64,000 bases of DNA from Bradyrhizobium prioriisuperbiae (GCF_032397745.1 NZ_CP135921.1:3956501-4020500); one strand, 5' to 3'. Shown: positions 9,923 to 19,333, numbered from the stretch's first letter. Made by a program: numbers and translations. Notes: generated by a model not told the origin, from the sequence alone.

Positions 9923-10651
9923 ATGAGAGTGGTGGATATAGCCCGGCGCGACGTGTTGACGATGGCGGGAGCGGTGGGTGTCGGAGCCGCCATTCCGGTT
10001 TCTCCAGCGCTGGCAGAGGCGCCGGGGAAGGACCCGCCTCAAGCTCCGGCTGCAAACGCAGCGCGATCCTATCAGTTCTTCAATCTCGACGAGGCGGCCT
10101 TCATCGAGGCTTTTGTCGATCATCTGATTCCGGCCGACGACCTCACGCCCTCGGGGACGGAGCTCGGCATCTCCATCTATATCGACAGGCAGCTCGCCGG
10201 TGCCTGGGGCAAGGGAGCGCGGATGTATCAACTCGGGCCGTGGGCTGCCGGCACGCCGCAGCAGGGCTATCAGCTGCCGCTTGCTCCCGCCGATCTCTAC
10301 CGCTGTGCCATCCGCGCCGTCGAAGCCCATTGCGCGTCCGCCCACGGCGGCAGTTTCGACAGGCTTCAACCCGCGCTGCGCCAGCAGGTCGTGCAGGCCC
10401 TCTCGGAAGGACGCCTTCCGCTTCAGGAGATTCCGGCCGGCGCTTCTTTCGACAAGACTTTTTTCGACATGGCCTATGCCAACGTCATGGAGGGTCTGTT
10501 CGCCGATCCGATCTATGGCGGCAACAAGGACAAGCGTGGCTGGAAGCTGGTCGGATTTCCCGGCGTGATGGCCGCGCATGCCGAGAACATCGAGCGCTTC
10601 CGCGGCAAGCCGTATCCGGTCGAGCCGCTCGGCATTGCCGATCTCTCGTGA
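9923..10651 (+). CDS. Gluconate 2-dehydrogenase subunit 3-family protein (Tat-exported small subunit)
   Basis: The roughly 243-residue protein begins with a Tat-like signal (IARRDVLTMAGAVGVGAAIP, cleavage near ALAEAPG). The mature part contains FFNLDEAAFIEAFVDHLIPAD, the hallmark of the small subunit of membrane-bound GMC dehydrogenases. It probably escorts the flavoprotein through the Tat pathway and anchors the complex in the periplasm. ATG 9923 overlaps the purine-rich AGGGAG, so GTG 9929 or 9932 may be the true start. The flavoprotein gene begins 10 bp after its stop. Confidence 0.85.
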   Translation: MRVVDIARRDVLTMAGAVGVGAAIPVSPALAEAPGKDPPQAPAANAARSYQFFNLDEAAFIEAFVDHLIPADDLTPSGTELGISIYIDRQLAGAWGKGARMYQLGPWAAGTPQQGYQLPLAPADLYRCAIRAVEAHCASAHGGSFDRLQPALRQQVVQALSEGRLPLQEIPAGASFDKTFFDMAYANVMEGLFADPIYGGNKDKRGWKLVGFPGVMAAHAENIERFRGKPYPVEPLGIADLS

Positions 10652-10661
10652 GGATGTCCTG

Positions 10662-12431
10662 ATGGCGACGAAACTCAAGGAGGCCGACGTCGTCATCGTC
10701 GGCATGGGCTGGACCGGCGGCATCATGGCCAAGGAGCTGTCGGATGCGGGGTTGACCGTGGTCGGGCTGGAGCGAGGTCCTCCGCGCTCGGACGCCGACT
10801 TCTCGGTGCCGATGATCCGTGACGAACTGCGCTACGCCGTCCGCAACGAGCTGTTCATGGATGTCAGCCGCGATACGCTGACCTTCCGCAACACGCCGGG
10901 ACAGCAGGCGCTGCCGATGCGCAGGCTCGGCTCCTTCCTGCCGGGCGAAGGCGTGGGCGGCGCCGGCGTGCATTGGAACGGACAGACCTATCGCTTCTCT
11001 CCTCATGACCACGCTCTGCGTTCCCGCGTGGAAGAGCGATACGGCAAATCCTTTATCCCGCAGGACATGCAATTGGCCGACTGGCCGATGAGTTATGCCG
11101 AGCTCGAACCCCACTACGACAAGTTCGAGTACATGGCGGGCATCTCCGGGAAGGCGGGCAACATCGCCGGCAAGATTCAGGAGGGGGGCAATCCCTTCGA
11201 GGGGCCGCGTGCGCGCGAGTATCCGAATCCTCCGCTCAAGCCGAGCCTCGCCAGCGAAATGTTCACGGAGACGACCAGGAAGCTCGGATATCATCCGTTT
11301 CCGCGCCCCGCTGCCAACATGAGCCGCCCCTATACCAATCCGGACGGCATTCAGCTCGGCGAGTGCCAGTATTGCGGCTTCTGCGAGAATTTCGGTTGCG
11401 AGGCCAACGCCAAGGCCAGCCCGCATATCACGGTGATCCCGGCCGCCCTTCGCAACAAGAACTTCTCCATGAAACCGTACGCCTGGGTCACGCGTGTCAA
11501 TCGCACTGCGGATGGAAAGCGGGCGACCGGGGTCACCTACACCAGCGTGCTGACCGGGGAGGAATTCGAGCAGCCGGCCAGCCTCGTGATCCTGTGCGCG
11601 TATGGTTTCGGCAATGTCCACCTGATGTTGCTGTCCGGCATCGGCAAGCCTTACGACCCGGTCAGCGAGACCGGCACGGTGGGGAAGGGTTATTGCTACC
11701 AGGTGGCCACAGTCGTGCAGTCGTTCTTCGAGGACAGGATCTTCAATCCCTTCATGGGCACTGGCTCGCTGGGCGTGGTCATCGACGATTTCAACGGCGA
11801 CAATTTCGATCACGGGCCGGTGGGGTACATCGGCGGCGCCTCGATCTACAGCGCGTCGCTGGGCGGACGTCCGATCAATCAGCGTGGCGTGCCGCCGGGC
11901 ACCCCGCGCTGGGGATCGGAATGGAAGAAGGCGACCGCGCGCTGGTATAACCGCACACTGCAGATGTCGGTGCAGGGATCGAACATGGCCAGCCGCTACA
12001 ACTATCTCGATCTCGATCCGACCTATCGCAACGCGTTCGGCTTGCCGCTGATGCGCATGACCTACAATTTCACCGACAACGACGAGAAGCTCTCGGCCCA
12101 TCTGACGACTGTCGCCCATGACATCGCCCGCGCGATGGGGCCGACGCATCTCGGCGCCAAGGCACCCCGCCGGGCGCCTTATTCGATCGTGCCTTATCAG
12201 AGCACGCACAACACCGGCGGCGCGATCGCTGGGCATGATCCAAGCAAAAGCGCCCTCAATCGATACTTGCAGAGCTGGGACGTCTCCAACGTCTTTGTCA
12301 TGGGCGCCAGCGCCTTCCCGCACAACTCCGGCTACAATCCCACCGGCGCCGTCGGAGCTCTGACCTATTGGGCGGCCGATGCGATCCGGACGAAGTATCT
12401 GAAGGATCCAGGCCCGCTCTTGCGCACCTGA
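10662..12431 (+). CDS. GMC-family oxidoreductase, flavoprotein subunit of a membrane-bound dehydrogenase
   Basis: The 589-residue protein has an N-terminal FAD motif (VVIVGMGWTGGIMAKEL, near residue 9), a GEGVGGAGVHWNG segment, a Cys-rich ECQYCGFCENFGCEANAK stretch seen in gluconate/2-ketogluconate dehydrogenase large subunits, and the C-terminal GMC region (THNTGGAIAG, then SGYNPTGAVGALTYWAADAI). It should oxidise a sugar acid or alcohol in the periplasm and pass electrons to the neighbouring cytochrome c. AGGA at 10652 precedes ATG 10662. No signal peptide is evident, which fits piggyback Tat export with the small subunit. Confidence 0.9.
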   Translation: MATKLKEADVVIVGMGWTGGIMAKELSDAGLTVVGLERGPPRSDADFSVPMIRDELRYAVRNELFMDVSRDTLTFRNTPGQQALPMRRLGSFLPGEGVGGAGVHWNGQTYRFSPHDHALRSRVEERYGKSFIPQDMQLADWPMSYAELEPHYDKFEYMAGISGKAGNIAGKIQEGGNPFEGPRAREYPNPPLKPSLASEMFTETTRKLGYHPFPRPAANMSRPYTNPDGIQLGECQYCGFCENFGCEANAKASPHITVIPAALRNKNFSMKPYAWVTRVNRTADGKRATGVTYTSVLTGEEFEQPASLVILCAYGFGNVHLMLLSGIGKPYDPVSETGTVGKGYCYQVATVVQSFFEDRIFNPFMGTGSLGVVIDDFNGDNFDHGPVGYIGGASIYSASLGGRPINQRGVPPGTPRWGSEWKKATARWYNRTLQMSVQGSNMASRYNYLDLDPTYRNAFGLPLMRMTYNFTDNDEKLSAHLTTVAHDIARAMGPTHLGAKAPRRAPYSIVPYQSTHNTGGAIAGHDPSKSALNRYLQSWDVSNVFVMGASAFPHNSGYNPTGAVGALTYWAADAIRTKYLKDPGPLLRT

Positions 12432-12443
12432 TAGGAGCAAAAG

Positions 12444-12827
12444 GTGAAGGATCCGGCGCGTCGATTGCTCGTTGCATGCGTGTTTGTCCTCGCCGGCGCG
12501 CGCGTCGCCCAATCCGCCGATTTGGCAAAGGGCGAAGTCCTGTTCCAGAAGTGTCATGCCTGTCACGCCACCAAACAGGAGGGGACAACGCTTGGACCGT
12601 CGCTCGCGGGACTCTTCGGCCGCGCGGCAGGGAGCCAGGAGCAGTTTCGTTTCTCGCCTGCCATGCGCCGCAGTCATCTGGTCTGGGATGATGCAACACT
12701 GGATCGGTTCCTGGCTGAACCTCAGATGCTTGTGCCCGGCAACCGCATGCCATTTGCAGGTATGCCCGAGAAGAACGACCGCGACGATCTGATCGCCTAC
12801 CTGCGCAAGGCAACAACCGAACAGTGA
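12444..12827 (+). CDS. Single-haem c-type cytochrome, electron acceptor of the GMC dehydrogenase
   Basis: The 127-residue protein has a signal peptide (RRLLVACVFVLAGARVAQSA), one haem attachment site (KCHACHA) and a distal Met in MPFAGMPE, i.e. a class I cytochrome c. GTG 12444 is preceded by TAGGAG. It lies 12 bp after the GMC gene. Known gluconate dehydrogenases use a larger three-haem cytochrome; this one has only one haem, so the complex is a reduced version. Confidence 0.88.
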   Translation: MKDPARRLLVACVFVLAGARVAQSADLAKGEVLFQKCHACHATKQEGTTLGPSLAGLFGRAAGSQEQFRFSPAMRRSHLVWDDATLDRFLAEPQMLVPGNRMPFAGMPEKNDRDDLIAYLRKATTEQ

Positions 12828-13367
12828 CATCGCCTTAGCGCCTTTCGTCGCCACGCCGAACGCCTGTTCGATCGGCGTGCGAATGCGCTGGTTGTCGAAA
12901 ACAGCGCGTTCGTTTTTCCCGCGCAGAGCGCGCCCGCGTCGACGATCTCGGACTTGCCCCGCGCTACCGGGCAGTCCGCTTCGATGAATCTCCGCCCGGC
13001 ATCAATGAACGCTGGAGCCGTCGCGAGGCCAACGATCGACGCTCGTTTTTGAAGAGGCTTTCCGACAATGCGCAAAACGCACGCACAGTGACGCCCGCAA
13101 TTCGTGCAGCTCAACCGCGATTTGTGCATCGCATTCAATTGACGCGGTGCACAGATTTGGTAACGTTTCATCAGCATCGAGATGAAATGTCGCGCGGTCA
13201 GAGACACGCCTGTTGATGAATCGTCTGCAGAAAAACAACAAAATACCAAGTTTAAAAATGCTTTTTGTGGCGATTGTCTTTGTTGTCTCTGCTGAGCTGA
13301 AGGTAATTATTCCCTTTAATTGCCGGAATCTAGCCTGAATTCGTGAAAACGAAAAGGAATCGGGGCT
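12828..13367. other. 540-bp gap with no supported gene; AT-richer 3' half
   Basis: No frame here has a good start, ribosome binding site and family resemblance. From about 13130 the base composition becomes clearly AT-richer than the rest of the window, ending in the ribosome binding site (AAAAGGAA) for the PEP carboxylase-like gene at 13368. A short open frame on the minus strand near 12840-13060 was not convincing. Confidence 0.5.
13166..13187. promoter_or_regulatory. Inverted repeat TTTCATC-8-GATGAAA
   Basis: Seven-base perfect arms separated by eight bases lie 180 bp before the PEP carboxylase-like gene, in AT-rich DNA. This is a plausible operator for the operon that starts at 13368. 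No regulator gene was recognised nearby. Confidence 0.4.
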
Positions 13368-16226
13368 ATGTATTCGCATGATGTGGTCGTAAATGCGGTA
13401 AATCCTGCAATAATCGAGAATGTAGTAAGTATAGATGCTTCGTCGCAATTCACGCGCGGCGCATCTTGCGTTGCAGCATCGCAGCACATGTTCGATCGCA
13501 TTTGGAACATGTTCATTCAGATTATCAAGTGCGACGTGCTGTCGGACGGTGACGCCGTCGTCGTCACCGAAGCTGATATCAGGGAGACCTATGGCGGGTG
13601 GTCCTCGATCCATCCGACCTCCGGCGCAGATGGCGGAGCGGGCGCAGCCAAAGATCGCTCTTTCGATCCGCGCGACCTGAGAACGCTCCGCGTCACGCTG
13701 ATGCGGCAACTCCTGATCAACGCATCGTTGCAGGCTTGCCTCAACCGCCAGCGCCGCGGTGTGTCCATTGTCGATCGGACCGATTGGCGGCCTTCTCGCG
13801 GCGAGAGCGGGCCTCTGCGCATGGAGCTCGGCCTGCATTGCCAGGAGACGGAGTTTCTGCGCGCCAGGGTCGTCAAGGGCCTGCGCGGCTTGGTGCAGGT
13901 GCTTGAGGACGACCTGTCGGATCACGCAGTCAGCGAAGCGCTCAAAGCCTTGTGGGATGCAATCTGGTCCGACGAGGACGTCGACCTCGTTGCAACCCAG
14001 TTGCTCTATGCGGACAGCATGTACGCGGCGCTGCCGCAAGCACTGAGCGAGGCGAGCAGTCTGCTCGCCGGGCAAGGTCTCGATCCCGCGGATCTGGAGA
14101 CCTGTCTCAGGCCCTACACCTGGCTCTACGGCGATCGCGACGGGCGCCCGCATGACACCGATGCGCACACTGAAAGACTGATTATCGCGCTCGAAAAGGG
14201 CATTCGCGCCAATTACCGGCGCGACCTCGCCGAGATCGCCAAAGGCCATCCAGCTTCGAAGTTTTTTCAAGCGCTCGCGGAAAGGCTCGATCCCGGTCAC
14301 CCCGAAAGCTTCACGACGCCCGTGCAGATTCTGGCGGAGCTGGAGGCGAGCGACTGGCGCACCGATGAACGCGTTCGTGCGCTGGCGCTGCGTATCGGCG
14401 TCTTCGGTTTCCACTACCTCAAGATCGAATTCCGTCAGAACGCAGCCATGTTCACCGAGGTGGTGGACAGCATCCTTCCGTCCGGCCTGATCGCCGGGAC
14501 GCTCGGCTCCGGCCGTCCTTCCTCTTATGCCGAGCTTTCGACGGCCGACAGGGTCGAGCTTCTCACCCGGCTGCACGGGTGCAACGGCCAGCGCCAGGAC
14601 CTGCGCCAGGACCTGCCCCAAAATCTGCCCGAGCAGCTCTGGCGGCGTTTCTGGGACGACAACAGCCAGGCCTTTTACGATAAGGCAGCCCACTATCAGG
14701 GCAGGGACTACATCGACATCTACAATGTCGATCGCGCGCACATTCGCATCCTCAACGCCGTCAATACGCTGAACACCCTCAAGCTGCTGAAGACCTACAG
14801 CGATCGGATCACGATCCACGGTATCGCGGAAGCGGCCAACATCGACGAGCCCTTGGCGCTGCTGTTCCTGCTGGCCGCCGCCGGCCACCGCAACGGTGTC
14901 GACATCGCGCTGCAGCCCGAGGATCTCGCGGGCGCAGAATCCATGCTGCAACAGGTCGAGGATCTCTACACCAATCCGGTCTATCTGGAGCATCTGGAGC
15001 TGCGCGGCCGCCGGCAATTCATCACCTTCGGACCTAGCGACACCGGCAAGCAGGGCGGCAAGGCGATGCATATTGCGAATATGCAGATCGCCAAACTGCA
15101 TCGGGCCATCGCCCGCCGCTTCCGTATCGAGCTCGTACCCAGCATTGTGATCGGATACGAGCATGCGCGTTCGAACGGGCCGATTGCCGAGAACCTCGAG
15201 GCTTTTGACGCATTCGCCGGCAATGACGTACGCTACATGCTCTCCGGCATCCTGGAGATGCGCAGTCATCTCCTGACGCCCCTGATGGCGCACCAGTGTC
15301 TGCGGGATCTGCTCCTGGCGAACGCGATGCGTCGGTCGCCGCTCAGTCTCGCAAAGCCGTCCCGCGGCAACGACCTGAACGGCGCTTCGCGGGTCGACTG
15401 GATCGCGATCGTCCGGCTCTACAAGCAGAGATTCTTCGAGCACCCGGTGCTGCCGGCGCTGCTGCGCGGTATGGCGCGTTTCGACATCGTTCGCGCCAAC
15501 AGCAAGAGCACCCGCCCTCCGTCCCGCGCCTTCGACGTGCAGGAGCTGGAATCGCGGCCGGATGCCATCCGCGCGATCCCCTGGACGCGGGCACTGATGC
15601 TGAGTGGCGTGCATCACGAGTTGATCGGCGCGAGTCTGCTGGCGACGCGGGACGTGGGCGATCTGCGGGATCTGTACAGAGCAGATGCAAGTTTCCGCGG
15701 CTATGTCAAAAACATGGCTTACGCGGCCGCGCGCACCCGCATGGAGCTCGCCTGGCGGACCTTGACCGGTGCGGTTCCCGAACGGCGCGACGTGATGGCG
15801 CTGGCAGGCGGCATCAGGCCGAGCGACATCACGGATCCGCGTCAGCTCCTGGCGTCGATTCACGTCGAATACGTCCAGGCCAAACGTCTTGTCTACAAGG
15901 CTCAGTATGGCGTCGACCCCGTCAGTCCCGAAGACCTCACAGCCGAGCAGCTGCTGAGTGCGTGGCCTTTGCTCGCCCAGGAAGTCGCGTGGAAAGAGCG
16001 CGAGATCGATCGCTACGTCTCGCTTCTTGTGGCCACCAGGCACGAGGCCGAGCTGTTCAGCAAGGCTGCGATCCAGGACATCTATTCCGGCTTCATCCTC
16101 TCCGCCAACACCGATCTCTTGTTTTACGCGGCGGAAGAACCAGACGTGCCTCGGCGCGAAAGCAACGATCACGAACTCGAACACGGCTATGGCCGACGTC
16201 ACCATTCCCTTCGTACGGCGGTTTGA
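13368..16226 (+). CDS. Phosphoenolpyruvate carboxylase-like protein lacking key catalytic elements
   Basis: The 952-residue protein aligns by motif order with PEP carboxylase over its whole length. Kept elements are WLYGDRDGRP (252-261), FHYLKIEFRQ (348-357, with the PEP-binding Arg equivalent R356), SYAELSTADRVELL (386-399), FGPSDTGKQGG (554-564, metal Asp D558 and Lys K561), SRP (R730) and RAIPW (R735). Lost elements are the TAHPTE box (here LHCQETE, 156-162, catalytic His replaced by Q159), the metal Glu of the LFE motif (515-520 reads LQPEDL), and the mobile HGRGGxxGRGG loop (region 595-605 reads IGYEHARSNGP). It also extends about 35 residues past the normal C-terminus. Classic PEP carboxylation is therefore unlikely; it may bind PEP or a similar phosphorylated enol and do other chemistry. 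A flavin monooxygenase follows 33 bp later. Confidence 0.8.
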   Translation: MYSHDVVVNAVNPAIIENVVSIDASSQFTRGASCVAASQHMFDRIWNMFIQIIKCDVLSDGDAVVVTEADIRETYGGWSSIHPTSGADGGAGAAKDRSFDPRDLRTLRVTLMRQLLINASLQACLNRQRRGVSIVDRTDWRPSRGESGPLRMELGLHCQETEFLRARVVKGLRGLVQVLEDDLSDHAVSEALKALWDAIWSDEDVDLVATQLLYADSMYAALPQALSEASSLLAGQGLDPADLETCLRPYTWLYGDRDGRPHDTDAHTERLIIALEKGIRANYRRDLAEIAKGHPASKFFQALAERLDPGHPESFTTPVQILAELEASDWRTDERVRALALRIGVFGFHYLKIEFRQNAAMFTEVVDSILPSGLIAGTLGSGRPSSYAELSTADRVELLTRLHGCNGQRQDLRQDLPQNLPEQLWRRFWDDNSQAFYDKAAHYQGRDYIDIYNVDRAHIRILNAVNTLNTLKLLKTYSDRITIHGIAEAANIDEPLALLFLLAAAGHRNGVDIALQPEDLAGAESMLQQVEDLYTNPVYLEHLELRGRRQFITFGPSDTGKQGGKAMHIANMQIAKLHRAIARRFRIELVPSIVIGYEHARSNGPIAENLEAFDAFAGNDVRYMLSGILEMRSHLLTPLMAHQCLRDLLLANAMRRSPLSLAKPSRGNDLNGASRVDWIAIVRLYKQRFFEHPVLPALLRGMARFDIVRANSKSTRPPSRAFDVQELESRPDAIRAIPWTRALMLSGVHHELIGASLLATRDVGDLRDLYRADASFRGYVKNMAYAAARTRMELAWRTLTGAVPERRDVMALAGGIRPSDITDPRQLLASIHVEYVQAKRLVYKAQYGVDPVSPEDLTAEQLLSAWPLLAQEVAWKEREIDRYVSLLVATRHEAELFSKAAIQDIYSGFILSANTDLLFYAAEEPDVPRRESNDHELEHGYGRRHHSLRTAV

Positions 16227-16259
16227 TCGGACGGTTATTGCGAAAAGCAGGAGACACGC

Positions 16260-17453
16260 ATGAGTGACGTGATCATCGTTGGTGGCGGAATCGGCGGCCT
16301 TTCCCTCGCCTTGACTCTCGAGAAGGCGGGTATCGGTTCGACGATCTACGAGGCGACGCCGGCCATTCAGCAGGTCGGTGTCGGTATCAATGTGTTGCCT
16401 TACGCCATGCGCGTGCTGGCGAACCTCGGACTTGAAAAGGAACTGGCGCAGCGCGCGATTACCACCCAGGCGAGTGCCTATTTCGATCGTTGCGGCAGCT
16501 CACTGCATCGGATGCCTGTCGGGCGCTTTGCCGGCGAAACGTCGCCGCAACTTTCGATCCGTCGCGGTGAACTGCAGGCGGTGCTGCTCGACGCCGTACG
16601 CCAGCGTCTCGGACCCCACCGAGTGAGAACCGGTTGGGAGTGTACCGGCGTCTTGTCGGAACGCGATGACGAGGTGTGTTTGAGCTTCAGGGATCGTCGA
16701 ACCGGACAAAAACTCGAACCGCAGAGCGCCAAAATTGTCGTCGCATGCGACGGGATTCACTCAAAGATCCGCCAGCAATTCTATCCCGATGAAGGCCCAC
16801 CTCGTTATTCCGGAATCTTCATGTGGCGTGGGGTGACATGTGGTCCCAAATTTCTGGATGGCGCCACCATGGTGCGTATCGGGCTGCCTTCGGTCGGCAA
16901 GATGGTGATCTATCCCATTCACAGTTACGAAGACGGCACGCAGCTCATCAACTGGGTGGCGGAGATCGAGGTTCCCGATCCAGGGAGCTTCTGCAACAAG
17001 CGCGACTGGAATTGTCCGGGGGATGCGAAGGACTTCGTCGATGTCTTCGCGGACTGGCGCTTCGATTGGCTCGACGTCCCCGAACTGATCCGCAACGCGC
17101 ATACGATTCTGCAATTCCCCATGATGGACCGGGACCCGCTGCCGCGCTGGAGCTTCGGCCGCGTGACACTGCTGGGCGACGCCGCCCACCCATTGGTGCC
17201 GCTCGGCTCCAATGGCGCCGGACAGGCGCTGCTCGATGCCGAAGCGCTGGCGAGCGAGCTTGCCGCGTGCCGGAATCCGGTCGACGCGCTTGCGCGCTAC
17301 GAGGACATCAGACGTCCCGCGACGGCGAAGATCGTCATGTCGGATCGCGCAGGCGCACCCGACATCATTCTCAGGGACGGCGAGGAGCGTGTTCGATCGC
17401 AGGTCGCGCTTCCGACGGGGCGGGCGTTCCCGCGGCCCGCGCGGGCGGCATGA
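16260..17453 (+). CDS. Flavin-dependent monooxygenase, PhzS/salicylate hydroxylase-like
   Basis: The 397-residue protein carries the three group A flavoprotein hydroxylase motifs: GGGIGGLSLAL (FAD Rossmann), VACDGIHSKIR (DG motif) and LLGDAAHPLVPLGSNGAGQ (GD motif). The segment FADWRFDWLDVPELI resembles PhzS-type phenazine-1-carboxylate hydroxylases. It should use NAD(P)H and O2 to hydroxylate an aromatic or enol substrate. CAGGAG lies just before ATG 16260, and the 33-bp gap to the PEP carboxylase-like gene indicates co-transcription. No phenazine biosynthetic genes are present. Confidence 0.87.
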   Translation: MSDVIIVGGGIGGLSLALTLEKAGIGSTIYEATPAIQQVGVGINVLPYAMRVLANLGLEKELAQRAITTQASAYFDRCGSSLHRMPVGRFAGETSPQLSIRRGELQAVLLDAVRQRLGPHRVRTGWECTGVLSERDDEVCLSFRDRRTGQKLEPQSAKIVVACDGIHSKIRQQFYPDEGPPRYSGIFMWRGVTCGPKFLDGATMVRIGLPSVGKMVIYPIHSYEDGTQLINWVAEIEVPDPGSFCNKRDWNCPGDAKDFVDVFADWRFDWLDVPELIRNAHTILQFPMMDRDPLPRWSFGRVTLLGDAAHPLVPLGSNGAGQALLDAEALASELAACRNPVDALARYEDIRRPATAKIVMSDRAGAPDIILRDGEERVRSQVALPTGRAFPRPARAA

Positions 17454-17606
17454 AAACGCTCGGTGGGGTTTCCGAGCGCAGGGCGTTGGCGTGGTGCGGC
17501 GTCGCCACGGCATCGGCGAAGGCGATGGTCGTTGGAGCTCCAATGATCACTCGCCGTGGACTTAACACAATTCGCGCGACGCCGGCGCGGTCAATCGGGG
17601 GCGTTC

Positions 17607-19127
17607 ATGATTACGGACTATTGCACCAGCATCATCAAAAGCGTCGCGCTATGCAGTGCGGCCAGTTTGGCAACACTGACGTCGGTTCAGGCAGCTGATC
17701 TGCCCGCGAAGGCCAAGCCTGTCGAATATGTCAAGATCTGCACGCTGTACGGCGCGGGCTTCTATTATATTCCGGGCACCGATACCTGCATGCGCATCAG
17801 CGGCGGCATCCGCGTCGGTACCTCCATCAACGCGCTGGCGTGGGGCGTGCCCTACATTCGGGGCGGCTCGGGCGGCGCGAACTCCTACAACCGCACGTAT
17901 TTCACTACGCGCTCACGCTTCACGTTCAACACCGACACCCGCACGGCCACGGACTACGGGATGCTGCGGACCTATGCGAGCTTGTCGCTGGATTTCACGC
18001 AGGGTTACGAGAACATCGCCGGCGGCGAAATGTCCAGCGACTACCTGTTCATTCAGTTCGCCGGCTTCACGTTCGGCAAGGCGGTGTCGCAGTTCGATCC
18101 GCAGTGGACGTTGTACAGGCCACTGGTCAGTGGCACCGGCTTCTTCACCGGCTCGAACAACACCACCGGCATTCCGCAGTTGGCCTACACCGCGGAGTTC
18201 GGCAATGGTGTGTCGGCCACGATTTCGCTGGAAGACGCTTATCCCTATCGCACCTCGGGCGTCGCGAATACCTCGCTGTCCGGTACGAGCGCACTGATCG
18301 GGCCGTTTGACAGCGCCTCCCTCGGCTACGGCACCACGCCCAACAACTTCCAGGGCAATGCGCAGGGTGGCGATCACGTTCCGGACATCGTCGGCAACCT
18401 GCGCCTGGATCAGGCCTGGGGCACACTGCATGTCGGCGCCGCCGCGCACGAGGTGCACGGCACTTATTATACGCCGACCAACAGCGATACCGGTCATCCC
18501 AGTGCGACCTGGGGTTACGCTGTCGTCGGCGCTTTCGAACTGAAGAATCTGCCGACCGGCGTGGGCGACAGCCTGAAGGTTGAGGGCACGTTCGCCAACG
18601 GCGCCGCCAAGTATGTCTTCGGCGGGAGTTTTGACACGGCCGGTGCGGGTCGTTTCGCCAGGATGGGCGATGGCGGCATGGCGTTCGGCTATGTGCTCGA
18701 CGGCATCTATGCCAACGGCACCTCGATCTTCAAGAGCGAGGCCTGGGAAGTCAGCGCATTCTACGAGCACTACTGGAATCCGGCGTGGCGGACCTCGGTG
18801 TTCGGGGGCTATAGCCACGTCGCCTACGGATCCGGTGGCAATGCGCTCCTGCTTGCGGCCGCCAATGCCGGGCGCCTCAGCACCGGTGCGACCAACGCAA
18901 CCGGCAGCTTCGAACTCGCCGTGCTGCAGCTCGGCACCCGCACGGCGTGGGAGCCGGTCAAGAATCTGACCTTTGCGGCGGAGTTCGACTACACTCGGCT
19001 CTACCAGCATCTCAATGGCACGTTCACGACCAGTGCGGCGCTCTTCGGCAATCCGGCCGGCTCGGTGTTCCAGCTCAAGGATCAGAATGCCTACTCTGGC
19101 CACATCCAGGTGGCACGGAGTTTCTGA
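17607..19127 (+). CDS. Outer-membrane porin, Bradyrhizobium/Omp2 family
   Basis: The 506-residue protein starts with a signal peptide ending in SVQAADLPAKAKP, then VEYVKICTLYGAGFYYIPGTDTC, which is the hallmark opening of Rhizobiales porins (read here as three consecutive short motifs). The rest has alternating polar/hydrophobic beta-strand character and ends with an aromatic residue (VARSF), as needed for outer-membrane assembly. ATG 17607 follows GGGGG; an open frame continues upstream but gives no signal peptide at its start. It is a general diffusion pore. Confidence 0.9.
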   Translation: MITDYCTSIIKSVALCSAASLATLTSVQAADLPAKAKPVEYVKICTLYGAGFYYIPGTDTCMRISGGIRVGTSINALAWGVPYIRGGSGGANSYNRTYFTTRSRFTFNTDTRTATDYGMLRTYASLSLDFTQGYENIAGGEMSSDYLFIQFAGFTFGKAVSQFDPQWTLYRPLVSGTGFFTGSNNTTGIPQLAYTAEFGNGVSATISLEDAYPYRTSGVANTSLSGTSALIGPFDSASLGYGTTPNNFQGNAQGGDHVPDIVGNLRLDQAWGTLHVGAAAHEVHGTYYTPTNSDTGHPSATWGYAVVGAFELKNLPTGVGDSLKVEGTFANGAAKYVFGGSFDTAGAGRFARMGDGGMAFGYVLDGIYANGTSIFKSEAWEVSAFYEHYWNPAWRTSVFGGYSHVAYGSGGNALLLAAANAGRLSTGATNATGSFELAVLQLGTRTAWEPVKNLTFAAEFDYTRLYQHLNGTFTTSAALFGNPAGSVFQLKDQNAYSGHIQVARSF

Positions 19128-19333
19128 TCGCACGCAACCGGGTGCGAGTGCGTCTCGCGACATCGCACCCGGCGCCTTGTTGAACAGGTACAGGTGTCAT
19201 CGAGCACAGGGATCAGCCCGTGAAAGCGGCTGTCTTCGGAGCGGGATCTGCGGACCACCGCTTTGAGAACATCGCTGCCGGGGCTTCCGACAGCACGCGT
19301 AAAACTTCGCACCAGCAACATGGGATCAGCCAG

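Noticed and set aside
10485..12854. Long antisense frame across the GMC dehydrogenase
   Set aside because: Same reason: a shadow of the real gene, which has FAD and GMC motifs.
12841..13065. Minus-strand frame after the cytochrome gene as a transposase remnant
   Set aside because: The resemblance (RIRTPIEQAFG) is too short and no inverted repeats or other transposase motifs are visible.
13002..16205. Open frame of over 1000 codons antisense to the PEPC-like gene
   Set aside because: It mirrors the sense codon pattern of a G+C-rich gene, has no ribosome binding site, and its translation is low-complexity Arg/Gln-rich without any family resemblance. The sense strand carries clear PEPC motifs.
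13368..16226. Functional phosphoenolpyruvate carboxylase (ppc)
   Set aside because: The HPTE box, LFE Glu and HGRGG loop are missing, so the usual reaction cannot be supported.
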